This document shows, piece after piece, positions 1-8,212 of a DNA stretch of 34,778 bases (position 1 is its first letter; each line of letters begins with the position of its first letter). The stretch comes from Rhizosphaericola sp047606825 (GTDB lineage Bacteria > Bacteroidota > Bacteroidia > Chitinophagales > Chitinophagaceae): contig JASGDY010000125.1 of NCBI GenBank assembly GCA_047606825.1, forward strand, positions 1-34,778, given 5' to 3'. The position numbers were made by a program, and so were the translations under genes. The notes beneath the pieces were generated by a model. It made no database searches and had not been told where the DNA came from. It was given only the letters and a program-made list of their open reading frames with translations.

Positions 1-63
1 ATGTTCCGAAGCGTCAACCCGACTGGCGCGTAGCGTTCGCCTTTTGCGGACTTGACTTTTTTG

Positions 64-91
64 CCACTTTTTTTCTTGACAAAAAAAGTGG
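64..91. repeat. 11-bp perfect hairpin, terminator-like
   Basis: CCACTTTTTTT at 64-74 pairs perfectly with AAAAAAAGTGG at 81-91 around a CTTGAC loop. A hairpin with a similar CTTG-containing loop occurs at 34606-34631, so this looks like a member of a dispersed family. It may terminate a gene left of the window. The rest of 1-182 holds no gene that I can support. Confidence 0.5.
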
Positions 92-182
92 GACATTTTA
101 TGCAGCGCTAATTGAGATGCGTTTGCCCTGTCCATAGGTCATGGCAGCCACGGGATTTCCACAGTAGACGTATCTTCGCCGC

Positions 183-641
183 ATGGCAGCGATTGAGATA
201 AAACAATATCGTCCGGAATGGAAATCTGCTTTTGTGGATTTGAACAAGGCTTGGATTGAAAAATATTTCCGTCTGGAGCCAAGCGATACAGCGTTGTTTG
301 AAGATGTAGGCCAGATTGTCGCGCATGGTGGCTGTATCCTGTTTGCTTTTGACGGAGAGCAGGTAGTCGGGACTGTCGCATTGGTAAAAACGACCAAAAC
401 GGAATTTGAACTTTCCAAATTTGCGGTGGACGAGGCTTGCCGCGGAATGGGCGTAGGCTCCCTGTTGATGGACGCAGTGCTGCAACAGGCGCAGCTATTG
501 GGCGCAAAACGTATTTTCCTGGAAGGCAACACGAAGTTGGACACCTCTATTTACCTCTATCGTAAAAATGGGTTTACCGAAGTGACGGATTACGTGTCGC
601 CTTACCAAAGGGTGGACATTGTGATGGAGAAGTTCCTGTAA
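183..641 (+). CDS. GNAT family N-acetyltransferase
   Basis: A protein of 152 residues, the usual length for a single GNAT domain. These enzymes transfer an acetyl group from acetyl-CoA to an amine. The acetyl-CoA pyrophosphate-binding loop is visible in the middle (residues about 85-105) as a run ending CRGMGVGSLL, which fits the Q/RxxGxG/A motif. It follows the beta strand that reads FELSKFAVD. The C-terminal half (GAKRIFLEGN, then YLYRKNGFTEV) is typical of small-molecule GNATs of the PhnO/MarR-associated type. The ATG at 183 gives a complete domain. The gene stands alone, with a tRNA promoter starting 20 bases after its stop. The substrate cannot be predicted. Confidence 0.88.
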   Translation: MAAIEIKQYRPEWKSAFVDLNKAWIEKYFRLEPSDTALFEDVGQIVAHGGCILFAFDGEQVVGTVALVKTTKTEFELSKFAVDEACRGMGVGSLLMDAVLQQAQLLGAKRIFLEGNTKLDTSIYLYRKNGFTEVTDYVSPYQRVDIVMEKFL

Positions 642-660
642 AATATTTTCCTTTTGTGGA

Positions 661-691
661 TTTGGTGATTAGCGTACTTTCCTTATCTTTG
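661..691 (+). promoter_or_regulatory. Bacteroidota-type promoter of tRNA-Leu
   Basis: TTTG at 661-664, a 19-base spacer, then TATCTTTG at 684-691. This is an exact match to the Bacteroidota sigma-ABfr consensus TTTG-N19/20-TAnnTTTG. The predicted transcription start lies near 697-699, about 20 bases before the mature 5' end of the tRNA. It is the clearest promoter in the window and supports the phylum assignment. Confidence 0.75.
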
Positions 692-717
692 CGCCCCGTT
701 CGTCAAAGGGCGGATCT

Positions 718-802
718 GCGGATGTGGCGAAACTGGCAGACGCACTAGACTTAGGATCTAGCGCCGCAAGGCATGTAGGTTCGATTCCTATCATCCGCAC
801 CA
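718..802 (+). tRNA. tRNA-Leu (anticodon TAG)
   Basis: A class II tRNA of 85 bases. The acceptor stem GCGGATG (718-724) pairs with CATCCGC (792-798), followed by an encoded ACCA end (799-802). The anticodon arm is CTAGA-CTTAGGA-TCTAG, giving anticodon TAG for CUA-type leucine codons. A short variable arm (CGCCGCAAGGC region) and a T arm with GGTTCGATTCC are present. A strong promoter lies just upstream and a rho-independent terminator just downstream, so it is probably a single-gene transcript. Confidence 0.96.
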
Positions 803-806
803 CTGT

Positions 807-839
807 TCCTCCTTGACCCTGTTGAGGGGGATTTTTTTT
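807..839 (+). terminator. rho-independent terminator after tRNA-Leu
   Basis: TCCTCCT (807-813) pairs with AGGGGGA (825-831), with one G-T wobble, and is followed by eight T (832-839). It starts a few bases after the tRNA CCA end and ends 46 bases before the trigger factor start. Confidence 0.75.
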
Positions 840-885
840 ATTTACCAAGATTTGCCAGTCACACTGGTTTTTTTAAAAGGATTAT

Positions 886-2268
886 ATGGCGACAATCACG
901 CGCGAAAACATTGGGTTACTGAACGACAAACTCGTCGTCAACATTGCCAAGGAAGATTACTATACAAATTTTGACAAAGGCCTGAAAGGCTATGCCAAAA
1001 ATGCCAATATCCCGGGCTTCCGTAAAGGAATGGTGCCTGCCGGACTGGTCAAAAAAATGTACGGACAGAGCATTATGACGGACGAGATTTTCAAGGCTGT
1101 CGACCAGGAAGTTGCCAAATACGTCAACGATGAAAAGCTGCCGATACTCGTGCAGCCCATCCCGTTTGAAAATGCCAACGACAATGTCCATATCGACGTC
1201 AACAATCCGCAGGACTATACTTTTGCCTTTGAAGTCGGCATAGAACCAGAAATCAACATCGATCCCAAAAACATCAAAGTGACACGTTACAAAATAGAAG
1301 TGACGGACACAATGGTGGACGAGGAAATCAATAAGTTGCAGTTGCGCCACGGCAAATATTCCGAACCGGAAACCTTGTCCAACGACGACGACGTAATCAA
1401 CGTCGAACTGCAAGAGTCCGACAAAGACGGCAACTTGCTGGAAAACGGTGTTTCAGAAAGCACTTCCATCCTGTTGAAAAACGTAACGCCTGCGCTGCGC
1501 AAACAGCTGCAAGGACAAAAGAAAGATTTCAAAACGACCATCCAGTTGAGCCAGGCGTTTGTCGGCAAAGAACTGGAAAATGTATTGGCGCAGCTTGGTT
1601 TTGAATCCGACGACAACGACGCCGCCCAAAAATATTTTCAACTCACGCTGTTGAAGCTCGGTGCCATCGAACGCCCCGCAATGGACGAGGAATTTTTCAA
1701 ACTCGTCTATCCAACGAAAGAAGACATCAAGTCCGAAGCGGATTTCAAAGCAGAAATCAAAAAAGAACTGGAAAACTATTTTGCACAACAGGCAAGTGGG
1801 CAGATTCACGACCAGATATACCATGAACTGGCAGACCATACCAAACTGGAGTTTCCGACCGACTTCCTGAAACGCTGGTTGACCTTGCAAAACGACGGCA
1901 AGAAGACTGCCGAAGAAATCGAACAGGAAGTTCCTAAATTGGAAAAACAGTTGCAGTGGAACATCATCTCCAACAAACTGAGCAAGGACAACGATGTCAA
2001 GGTCGAACCCGCTGATTTGAGGGAATTTGCCATCCAGCAACTCTACGGTTATCTTGGCGGACAGATGGACCTGTCCGGCGACACGTCCTGGATGAACCAA
2101 TATGTAGACAAGATGATGCAGGATAAAAAGTTTATAGAACAGTCCTATGGCCAGGTAATGGCAGCTAAGCTCTTTACCGTATTGGAGGGACAGGTAACTG
2201 TCAAGGACGAACCTATTTCCGAACAGGATTTCGCCAAAAAGTTGCAGGAACACCACCACCACCATTAA
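886..2268 (+). CDS. tig: Trigger factor (ribosome-associated chaperone, PPIase)
   Basis: A 460-residue protein with the trigger factor layout: N-terminal ribosome-binding domain (about 1-145), central FKBP-like domain (about 150-265, divergent), and the helical C-terminal chaperone domain. The ribosome-docking signature region is clear: IPGFRKGMVPAGLVKKMYG at about residues 42-60, matching the family motif GFRxGKxP with M in place of the second K-containing step. The FKBP part is weakly conserved, as is usual in Bacteroidota, so isomerase activity is uncertain. The protein ends in EHHHHH, encoded by CACCACCACCACCAT just before the stop; this is natural, not a tag (see findings). The ATG at 886 is the only sensible start. 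A strong terminator follows at 2351. Confidence 0.96.
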   Translation: MATITRENIGLLNDKLVVNIAKEDYYTNFDKGLKGYAKNANIPGFRKGMVPAGLVKKMYGQSIMTDEIFKAVDQEVAKYVNDEKLPILVQPIPFENANDNVHIDVNNPQDYTFAFEVGIEPEINIDPKNIKVTRYKIEVTDTMVDEEINKLQLRHGKYSEPETLSNDDDVINVELQESDKDGNLLENGVSESTSILLKNVTPALRKQLQGQKKDFKTTIQLSQAFVGKELENVLAQLGFESDDNDAAQKYFQLTLLKLGAIERPAMDEEFFKLVYPTKEDIKSEADFKAEIKKELENYFAQQASGQIHDQIYHELADHTKLEFPTDFLKRWLTLQNDGKKTAEEIEQEVPKLEKQLQWNIISNKLSKDNDVKVEPADLREFAIQQLYGYLGGQMDLSGDTSWMNQYVDKMMQDKKFIEQSYGQVMAAKLFTVLEGQVTVKDEPISEQDFAKKLQEHHHHH

Positions 2269-2299
2269 TAAAGCCCAAAGGTGAAACCTAAATGCGTGC

Positions 2300-2321
2300 C
2301 ACATCGAGCGAAGTCGAAGTG
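2300..2321. repeat. Short imperfect dyad downstream of tig
   Basis: CACATCGA (2300-2307) and TCGAAGTG (2314-2321) form an inverted repeat with one mismatch around GCGAAG. Similar CGA-rich dyads are widely scattered between genes in bacteria of this group. It has no coding content. Confidence 0.35.
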
Positions 2322-2350
2322 TCTGCATGTAGGACAAGAAATATGACAGA

Positions 2351-2382
2351 AACCTCCATGATTTTTTCATGGAGGTTTTTTC
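2351..2382 (+). terminator. rho-independent terminator of tig
   Basis: AACCTCCATGA (2351-2361) pairs with TCATGGAGGTT (2367-2377) and runs into a T tract. It is an 11-bp perfect stem with a small T-rich loop. The A tract before the stem could also let it work from the other strand. Confidence 0.85.
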
Positions 2383-2499
2383 TTAGCTGTAAAGTCTTCG
2401 TAAAAAGATGGATAATCACAAGCGATTGTTTGGAAAAAATAATATTTTTGATAAAGTTTCTTTTCTATCGTTTCATTTTTTAACACTCAAAAAGCCTTT

Positions 2500-2874
2500 A
2501 TGGAAAATCAAACAACAAACATTGTACCTACACCGCAACCACCGGCAGACAACTCGAAGCTGGTTGCTATTATAAGTTATTTCTCGTTGGTCGGTTGGCT
2601 TATCGCACTTATACTGAACAACAGCAACAAAACCTCGTTGGGTTCTTACCATATCCGTCAGTCATTGATGATTTTGATATGTGTTGCTATTTTGGGCGTG
2701 GCAAGTTGGATATTGCTGTTGATTCCTATCGTTGGATGGATTGCGGCCGCAGTATTGGGTATCGGCCTGTTTGTGTTATGGATAATCGGTCTCGTCAATG
2801 CCATCAACGGTCAGGAAAAACCACTTCCCATCATTGGAGACAAAGCCAATGAACTGCTGAAAGGCGTCGCGTAA
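2500..2874 (+). CDS. DUF4870 family small membrane protein
   Basis: A 124-residue protein with three or four predicted membrane segments: about 21-39 (LVAIISYFSLVGWLIALIL), 51-73, and 78-100. The conserved DUF4870 (Tic20-like) signatures are the short YHIRQSL stretch after the first segment and the C-terminal GLVNAINGQEKPLPIIGD. The family is common in bacteria and its function is not established; similarity to plastid import component Tic20 does not prove transport activity. The N-terminal proline-rich stretch is probably cytoplasmic. It stands between two terminators (2351 and 2894), so it is a single-gene transcript. A TATTTTTG element at 2443-2450 could be its -7 box, but no well-spaced -33 box is visible. 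Confidence 0.85.
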   Translation: MENQTTNIVPTPQPPADNSKLVAIISYFSLVGWLIALILNNSNKTSLGSYHIRQSLMILICVAILGVASWILLLIPIVGWIAAAVLGIGLFVLWIIGLVNAINGQEKPLPIIGDKANELLKGVA

Positions 2875-2893
2875 TTCGTATTTGAAATAAAGC

Positions 2894-2936
2894 AAACCTC
2901 TGTGCCGGTGTACACATCGGCATGGAGGTTTTTTGT
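2894..2936 (+). terminator. rho-independent terminator of the DUF4870 gene
   Basis: AACCTC (2895-2900) pairs with GAGGTT (2925-2930), with a second inner stem TGCCG/CGGCA, followed by a T run. The TTG that would extend the next gene upstream (2933) lies inside this T run, which argues against that start. Confidence 0.8.
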
Positions 2937-2953
2937 TTTGTCCGATAGCGTTA

Positions 2954-2983
2954 TTGCGGTTAGTTTTACGTTTTTTATTTTTA
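2954..2983 (+). promoter_or_regulatory. Candidate promoter of the helicase-nuclease gene
   Basis: TTG at 2954-2956, a 19-base spacer, then TATTTTTA at 2976-2983, one mismatch from the TAnnTTTG consensus. It lies 18 bases before the GTG at 3002 and downstream of the preceding terminator. Confidence 0.4.
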
Positions 2984-3001
2984 CCTTTTTACTTTTTAGT
3001 C

Positions 3002-5962
3002 GTGCAAATCGGAAACCTGAGAGCGAGGGTCGTAGCGGTCGACAAGGAATATTTTGATGTGGATTCCGCTGTGCTGAATGGACAAGCCCTACCTATGAAA
3101 GTGCTTGTCCCTGCGGCATTTCAGTCATCGTTGCAAGTGACCGCACCGGGCAACGCTGTCGCATTGGTGGATGTGACGGTGGAAGCTGATTGCCTCGTCC
3201 CGAAATTGGTAATTGTGGAACCTGACTATCTTTTGGATGTGAGCAGCGTCGCGGAATGTATGCGCGAATACGGCCCGCATCCTTTTTATTTTTTCATCAA
3301 CCGATGTTCGCCCAGAGCCAATACCGCACCGATACTGTTGGGGAACGCCGCCAATTTCTTTTTGGACGAATTGGTCTATGCCGACAATCCTGGAACCGTC
3401 GATGCCAATGCCACTGTCAAAAAATATTTCCAGCAGGCACCGTTGGCGTTGGCTTCCTGCAAGGACCTGTGCGAGCGAGCCATGGAATTGCAGTTTTTCC
3501 AAAATCTGCAACTACATTTTAATCATCTTACCAATATTGTCCAATCCGTTTTTAAGGAAAAAAATATCGACAGGAGGTCCATTGTTTTGGAACCGTCTTT
3601 TCTGTGTCCCGACTTGGGTCTGCAAGGGCGGCTTGACTTGCTGGAACGCAAGGAAGACGGTCGCTGTAACGTCGTCGAACTGAAATCCGGTAAGACGCCT
3701 TACAATGATTCTTCGCATCAGGCGATTGGCCTGAACCACCAGACGCAGGCTTCGCTCTACCAGTTGATGATACAGGAAGTGCTAAAGGTCACTTTTTCCA
3801 GACTGGAAACCTATATCTGTTATTCGCGTTGTGCAATGGACGAAAATCCGTTGCGTCTGGCACATCCGTCGATGGCGTTGATTGCGCAGGTGTTGGACAT
3901 CCGCAACCATATCGTGCTCAACGACTACAAGGTTGCGTTTAAAAAAATAAGTCCCGAAAGGCTTTTTTCCCTGGTCGTTCCGGAACGTATGATTATGTCC
4001 GATTGGCTTGATTCCAAACTCGTGTCCCAATACGTCGCTCCACAGATTGACACGTTTGCAGGAACGTTTCGCGATGCGCCAGACCTTGAAAGGGCGTATT
4101 TTTTTGCATATTATCGTTTTCTGGTTAAGGAACAATGGCTTAGCAAATGCGGTACGCACAACAGCAAAGAACGTTCGCTTTCCGCGTTGTGGTCGATGGA
4201 TTCCGCCGACAAAATCCAACTGGGAACGATGTTGCACGGGTTGCGGATGATGGACACGCAAAGCCAATATGGCTACACGGTTGCGCGTTTTTCCTATACG
4301 GTTGACTATGACCATGTTGCCGATTTTCGGGTAGGGGATATTATCGTTTTGTATGAAAAAAATACCGATACCGACAGTGTTGCCAACCATCGGGTTTTCA
4401 AGGGAAGTATTGCCGCCATGAACGATACGGAAATCATGTTGCGGCTGCGCAACCACCAACATCCCCAGACGTTCCAGGCAAGTGCTCGATATGCCATTGA
4501 GCATGATGTTCTGGACATCAACTATACGGCGCAGTTTCAGGGTTTGTATCAATTTTTACGGGCGGACCCGGCGCGGCGGGATTTGATTTTGTGTCGCCGA
4601 AAACCTTGGACAAATGAAAGGCCGATCGTCTGGAATGCTGACTGTCCCTATGTATTGTCCGTTCAGTCCTTGATTCAAAAAGTAGAAAATGCACGCGAAT
4701 TGTTTTTGTTGGTCGGTCCGCCCGGAACGGGAAAAACGTCGATTGCATTAAAATCTTTGGTCGATTATTATTACTATAAAGAAACGGATTGTTGCATCCT
4801 GTTGACGGCTTATACCAATCGTGCCGTGGACGAGATATGCGCTGCGGTGGAGACGATAATGCCGACGGTCGGTTATGTGCGCCTGGGTACGCATCTCAGT
4901 TGTCCCGAACGTTATCAGGAAAAGCTGTTGGGCGAACAGTTGAAACATTGCGCCAATAGGAGGGAAGTACAGCAGTTGATAGCCCGGAAACGCATTTTTA
5001 TTGGTACGGTTGCTTCCCTTACCGCCAATGCGGAACTTTTGTCTGTCAAGCATTTTGAATTGGCAATCGTGGATGAGGCTTCGCAGATATTGGATCCGCA
5101 GTTGCTGCCGTTGGTTTGTGCCAAAAATGAGGACAAAAAATCCGCGATTGGAAAATTTGTCTTGATTGGCGACGAGAGACAGCTGCCCGCCGTATGCCAA
5201 CAGGAGTCGGAAGATTTCGATGACGTACAGTTGCGGGCGCAGGGAATCATTTCCGGGAAGATTTCTTTTTTTGAAAGGATGCTGCGCTATTGCGATGGGG
5301 ACGAAAATCTGGTTTTCTTATTGGACAAGCAAGGACGGATGCATCCGGATATTGCGTTTTTTTCCAACCATTTCTTTTACGGTTCTTGTTTGTCGATGGT
5401 GCCGTTGCCGCACCAGGTGGAAAACCTATATTGGGACGCGGCAGATGCTTCCATACATAAAAAAGTATTGGCAGAAAAAAGATTTGCCTATTTCCCTGTC
5501 CATGAAAAAGAAATTGCCGGGGCAAAAACAGAAGCGACATTGGTTGCCGATATCGCAAAATCCTTATGGGAACTGCATTTGGCGCACGATGTTGCCTTTC
5601 GTCCCCAGTATAGCCTCGGTATCATCACACCGTTCAGAAGCCATATTGCACTGATACGGAAAGCCCTGCGCGACTGCGCCATTCCTGAACTGGAAAACGT
5701 CGTCGTAGATACCGTCGAACGTTACCAAGGCAGCCAAAAAGACATCATCCTCTATGCTTTCGGCGTGTACCACCCGCGCCAATTGCAACAGGTGACGGAC
5801 GCGACGATGGTCATCCAAGGCAATCTTGTTGACCGCAAACTCAACGTGGCATTGACCCGCGCCAGAAAACAGTTCTTCTTTGTCGGCAGCGATCATTGGA
5901 CACAACAAAACGAACTGTATCGCCAACTTGTCCGATATTTGGAAACCGGAATGGTTGAATAG
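3002..5962 (+). CDS. Dna2-like protein: RecB-family nuclease fused to SF1 helicase
   Basis: About 986 residues. The N-terminal half holds a RecB/Cas4-type PD-(D/E)XK nuclease: GRLD with D212, VVELKSGK with E226 and K228, and QASLY with Q249 and Y253. The C-terminal half holds an SF1 helicase of the UPF1/Dna2/NAM7 type: Walker A GPPGTGKT at 572-579, DEAS with D691-E692, GDERQLPAV near 724, ERYQGSQKD near 906-914 and the arginine-finger region NVALTRAR at 948-955. All key residues are present, so both activities are predicted. The family processes 5' flaps and DNA ends. Cysteines flank the nuclease (about 158-162 and 275-280), so an Fe-S cluster like that of Dna2 is possible but unproven. I chose GTG at 3002, because the longer TTG start at 2933 lies in a terminator T run and the added residues look like translated promoter. 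It is a single gene with no defence neighbours. Confidence 0.88.
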   Translation: MQIGNLRARVVAVDKEYFDVDSAVLNGQALPMKVLVPAAFQSSLQVTAPGNAVALVDVTVEADCLVPKLVIVEPDYLLDVSSVAECMREYGPHPFYFFINRCSPRANTAPILLGNAANFFLDELVYADNPGTVDANATVKKYFQQAPLALASCKDLCERAMELQFFQNLQLHFNHLTNIVQSVFKEKNIDRRSIVLEPSFLCPDLGLQGRLDLLERKEDGRCNVVELKSGKTPYNDSSHQAIGLNHQTQASLYQLMIQEVLKVTFSRLETYICYSRCAMDENPLRLAHPSMALIAQVLDIRNHIVLNDYKVAFKKISPERLFSLVVPERMIMSDWLDSKLVSQYVAPQIDTFAGTFRDAPDLERAYFFAYYRFLVKEQWLSKCGTHNSKERSLSALWSMDSADKIQLGTMLHGLRMMDTQSQYGYTVARFSYTVDYDHVADFRVGDIIVLYEKNTDTDSVANHRVFKGSIAAMNDTEIMLRLRNHQHPQTFQASARYAIEHDVLDINYTAQFQGLYQFLRADPARRDLILCRRKPWTNERPIVWNADCPYVLSVQSLIQKVENARELFLLVGPPGTGKTSIALKSLVDYYYYKETDCCILLTAYTNRAVDEICAAVETIMPTVGYVRLGTHLSCPERYQEKLLGEQLKHCANRREVQQLIARKRIFIGTVASLTANAELLSVKHFELAIVDEASQILDPQLLPLVCAKNEDKKSAIGKFVLIGDERQLPAVCQQESEDFDDVQLRAQGIISGKISFFERMLRYCDGDENLVFLLDKQGRMHPDIAFFSNHFFYGSCLSMVPLPHQVENLYWDAADASIHKKVLAEKRFAYFPVHEKEIAGAKTEATLVADIAKSLWELHLAHDVAFRPQYSLGIITPFRSHIALIRKALRDCAIPELENVVVDTVERYQGSQKDIILYAFGVYHPRQLQQVTDATMVIQGNLVDRKLNVALTRARKQFFFVGSDHWTQQNELYRQLVRYLETGMVE

Positions 5963-5981
5963 GTGTTGTTGCCGAGAGATA

Positions 5982-6012
5982 TTGTGCATTCCGTTTTTTA
6001 CTGTTACTTTTA
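5982..6012 (+). promoter_or_regulatory. Candidate promoter of the lipoprotein gene
   Basis: TTG at 5982-5984, a 20-base spacer, then TACTTTTA at 6005-6012, one mismatch from TAnnTTTG. It lies 26 bases before the ATG at 6039. Confidence 0.35.
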
Positions 6013-6038
6013 ACTTTTAACCCAACACTGGATTGGAT

Positions 6039-6677
6039 ATGGAACGGAGAATATATGGTTGCGCGTGTGTGTTCTTGTTAGGACTGTTGTCGTCCTGCAT
6101 TACCAGTAACAAGACCATGGAGAAAGATCTTGGACATTATTATGTGTACAAGTTTGGGATTAGGGAAAGTAAGAAGAATTGGAAAAAAGCAGCGTTCCAG
6201 GATGATGTCATCGCTATAAATTTTACGCCAGACTATAACCATATTGCGTTTGAACTGGTCAATACGTCTTCCGAAAACATGACGGTTGACTGGAACAAAG
6301 TTGTTTTTCAGGAAAACGATGTAAAAAGCAATGTCCTGCTCTGGGGCTCCGACCTTTCCCAAAAGGAGCAAATGCAGCCAGTCAATACTTTGAAACCTGG
6401 GCAGGGCATACGCAATGGTTTGATTCCCCGCGAACTCGTCGAATATGCGCCCAAGGATTCCCTCGCGGACAAAAACGGCTTTGTCATACACCAGATGTAT
6501 CCCGACTACGACCGTAACGACGAAAAAGAGTCTTTTGTCATCATGGGCTTGTTGGGAGCGGATTTGTTCAAACTGACCATTCCCGTTACCATCAAAAACC
6601 AGACGCTCAACTATACATTTACTTTTGTTCCGGTTGAAATCGAACATGTTGAGATGTCGCCGATTGGGAGGAAGTGA
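6039..6677 (+). CDS. Lipoprotein of unknown function
   Basis: About 212 residues. It opens with MERR, a hydrophobic stretch and the lipobox LSSC (C20), so it is a predicted lipoprotein exported by Sec. The mature part is hydrophilic and beta-rich, with stretches such as HIAFELVNTSSENMTVDWN that recall immunoglobulin-like or DUF-type periplasmic domains. I do not recognise a named family. An upstream TTG at 6033 would add two residues; the ATG at 6039 is preferred because it places positive charges directly before the hydrophobic core. The gene follows the helicase by 76 bases but appears to have its own promoter, and it converges with the kinase gene at 6909. Confidence 0.75.
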   Translation: MERRIYGCACVFLLGLLSSCITSNKTMEKDLGHYYVYKFGIRESKKNWKKAAFQDDVIAINFTPDYNHIAFELVNTSSENMTVDWNKVVFQENDVKSNVLLWGSDLSQKEQMQPVNTLKPGQGIRNGLIPRELVEYAPKDSLADKNGFVIHQMYPDYDRNDEKESFVIMGLLGADLFKLTIPVTIKNQTLNYTFTFVPVEIEHVEMSPIGRK

Positions 6678-6696
6678 GTTTTAAGTTTTATGTTAT

Positions 6697-6896
6697 AAGT
6701 TTTAAGTTATACGATTTTGATTTATATTTTAGACCAAAAATCCATTTGTGCTGTTCGGGATTTGCAATCCGCAGATACGGCTTCAGGACTACAAATCCTG
6801 AAGAGCGGAGTAATAAAAATTATTGCTCTATATTGAATTTCATTATCGTATTAGAACTCGTGTAGCTTGTAACCTATGGCTTATAACTTAAAACTT
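6697..6896. repeat. Convergent intergenic region with 14-bp inverted repeat
   Basis: AAGTTTTAAGTTAT at 6697-6710 has its exact reverse complement at 6883-6896. The two arms flank the whole gap between convergent genes. Between them lies one copy of the hairpin repeat family at 6750-6803: CTGTTCGGGATTTGC, then the stem CTTCAGGA (6781-6788)/TCCTGAAG (6796-6803). The arrangement could end transcription from both sides, though neither arm has a strong GC stem. Confidence 0.5.
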
Positions 6897-6908
6897 GTAA
6901 CCTGCAAC

Positions 6909-7946
6909 TCAGCTCGCAACCATCTGATGCTCCTGCAACAATTCCAACAGTCTAAACTGGTTGGCGGCGCGGTCTTTGTTTTGGTGTGCGTAGACCGTTT
7001 TGTAATAGATGTCCCCATTGAGAAAATCTGTTAGGAAACGGATAGCCTGCATGTAGATGATGATGTTGCCACTCTTGTCAAGGTCGCTTTTTTCCGCTTC
7101 CGTGAGATGGTCATTCATTGCTTCCAGATAGCCTTTTTTGACGGCATCGTAAAAGTCGACACGTAGTTCCATCTGCTCGATATGCGTATCGTTTTCCGAG
7201 ATATTGGGTGCCATGCTTCTGACCATGTCGCCAATATCCGAAAAGAACAGTCCCGGCTGTGTCGTGTCCAGGTCGATAGGGCAGAGCTTGTCAGGTTGGT
7301 TTTTCCAGAACAGGATATTGGCAATCTTGCAGTCCTGGTGCAATACGTGCAGCGGATATTTGTCCGGGTGTCGCATTATATGCTGGAACCATTGCACATA
7401 ATGGTAGTTGTCGTAAACTAGCCGTATCAAGGTTTCCACCTCTTTTTTCCGTTGTTTCGATGTATTGTCCAGTGCCGTTTCGAACTGTTGGAAACGCATG
7501 CCCAGATTGTGGAAACCCGGCAGGATATATTTGAATTTTGGGATGTCCATAGACGACAGGTCTGCCGAAAATTTACCAAAACATTTGGCGACCGTATAGG
7601 CCTCCTCCGGCGTGTTGGCCACCAAAGGACTGTACGTGCCCTTGAAAAACTCAAAACACCGCCAGCACCCCCCGTTGTGTTGCAGGAAATCCTTGCCATC
7701 TATTGTTTTGATTATTTTGGGTAGCGTATAGCTTCCGATTTGCCTGAAGTGGTCAGAAATCAGTCGATAATTGGACTGTATGTCTTCCGGATGTAGGAAT
7801 ATGGATGTGTTGACTTGTTGCAGCAACACATTGTCCCCACTTTGGGTTTCTATGGCGTAGCTGTTGTTGATCAAGCCTGTGGACAACGGTTTTATCGCTT
7901 CGATACCGCGAATATTAAATTGGTCAGTTATATTTTTATTTAACAT
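6909..7946 (-). CDS. Phosphotransferase-family sugar kinase, N-acetylhexosamine 1-kinase-like
   Basis: 345 residues from the ATG at 7946. The 29 residues added by a further upstream start look like translated intergenic DNA, so I left them out. The fold is the aminoglycoside-phosphotransferase/choline-kinase type. The catalytic loop LHQDCKIANILF carries the base D205 and N210, and the metal-binding site follows as PIDLDT with D225. The IDLDTxxPG sequence is what NahK (N-acetylhexosamine 1-kinase) and its Bacteroides relatives carry. NahK-type enzymes convert GlcNAc or GalNAc plus ATP to the 1-phosphate. The gene lies downstream of a GH109 gene on the same strand, with 266 bases between them, which supports GalNAc as substrate. 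The gap holds a strong inverted repeat that may lower expression of this gene. Other members of this fold act on antibiotics or homoserine, so the substrate is an inference. Confidence 0.8.
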   Translation of the reverse strand: MLNKNITDQFNIRGIEAIKPLSTGLINNSYAIETQSGDNVLLQQVNTSIFLHPEDIQSNYRLISDHFRQIGSYTLPKIIKTIDGKDFLQHNGGCWRCFEFFKGTYSPLVANTPEEAYTVAKCFGKFSADLSSMDIPKFKYILPGFHNLGMRFQQFETALDNTSKQRKKEVETLIRLVYDNYHYVQWFQHIMRHPDKYPLHVLHQDCKIANILFWKNQPDKLCPIDLDTTQPGLFFSDIGDMVRSMAPNISENDTHIEQMELRVDFYDAVKKGYLEAMNDHLTEAEKSDLDKSGNIIIYMQAIRFLTDFLNGDIYYKTVYAHQNKDRAANQFRLLELLQEHQMVAS

Positions 7947-8060
7947 ACGATCAAGTGAAAAATTAAAAATGCTGAAAGTTGTACGCGTTATATTGCTTCG
8001 CGAATGTTGAAAATGTACAATGTACTCAGGCAATGAACATGTAACTAAACAATGAAAACG

Positions 8061-8137
8061 CTTACCGTCATTCCCGCGTAGGCGCGAATCTTTGGATGCT
8101 TATATCAGTTTCCCGCCTACGCGGGAATGACGGTAAG
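8061..8137. repeat. 24-bp perfect inverted repeat (CATTCCCGCGTAGGCG family)
   Basis: CTTACCGTCATTCCCGCG plus TAGGCG at 8061-8084 has its exact reverse complement at 8114-8137, around a 29-base loop. A degenerate relative lies at 9704-9823, and both are followed by GGTGTTC-like sequence. The sequence resembles the widespread ATTCCCGC/GCGGGAAT repeats (such as neisserial dRS3). It sits between the GH109 and kinase genes and could act as an attenuator or mRNA end protector. Confidence 0.8.
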
Positions 8138-8212
8138 GTGTTCGTTTTCTTCAAAGCATATTTTGTCCAGTGTGGAGTATATACCATGATAAATTGACTA
8201 GTTATCAAATCC

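Noticed and set aside
2254..2268. Penta-histidine as a cloning tag or contamination
   Set aside because: The sequence continues without vector features into a native terminator and a typical next gene.
1453..2370. Long minus-strand frame of 305 codons opposite tig
   Set aside because: It is the antisense shadow of trigger factor and has no family features.
2933..3001. Longer N-terminus for the nuclease-helicase, starting at TTG
   Set aside because: The TTG lies in a terminator T run and the added residues are low-complexity hydrophobic, overlapping a candidate promoter.
3002..5962. Phage-defence role of the nuclease-helicase
   Set aside because: No partner genes of any known defence system lie nearby; the surrounding genes are housekeeping. 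Kept only as an alternative.
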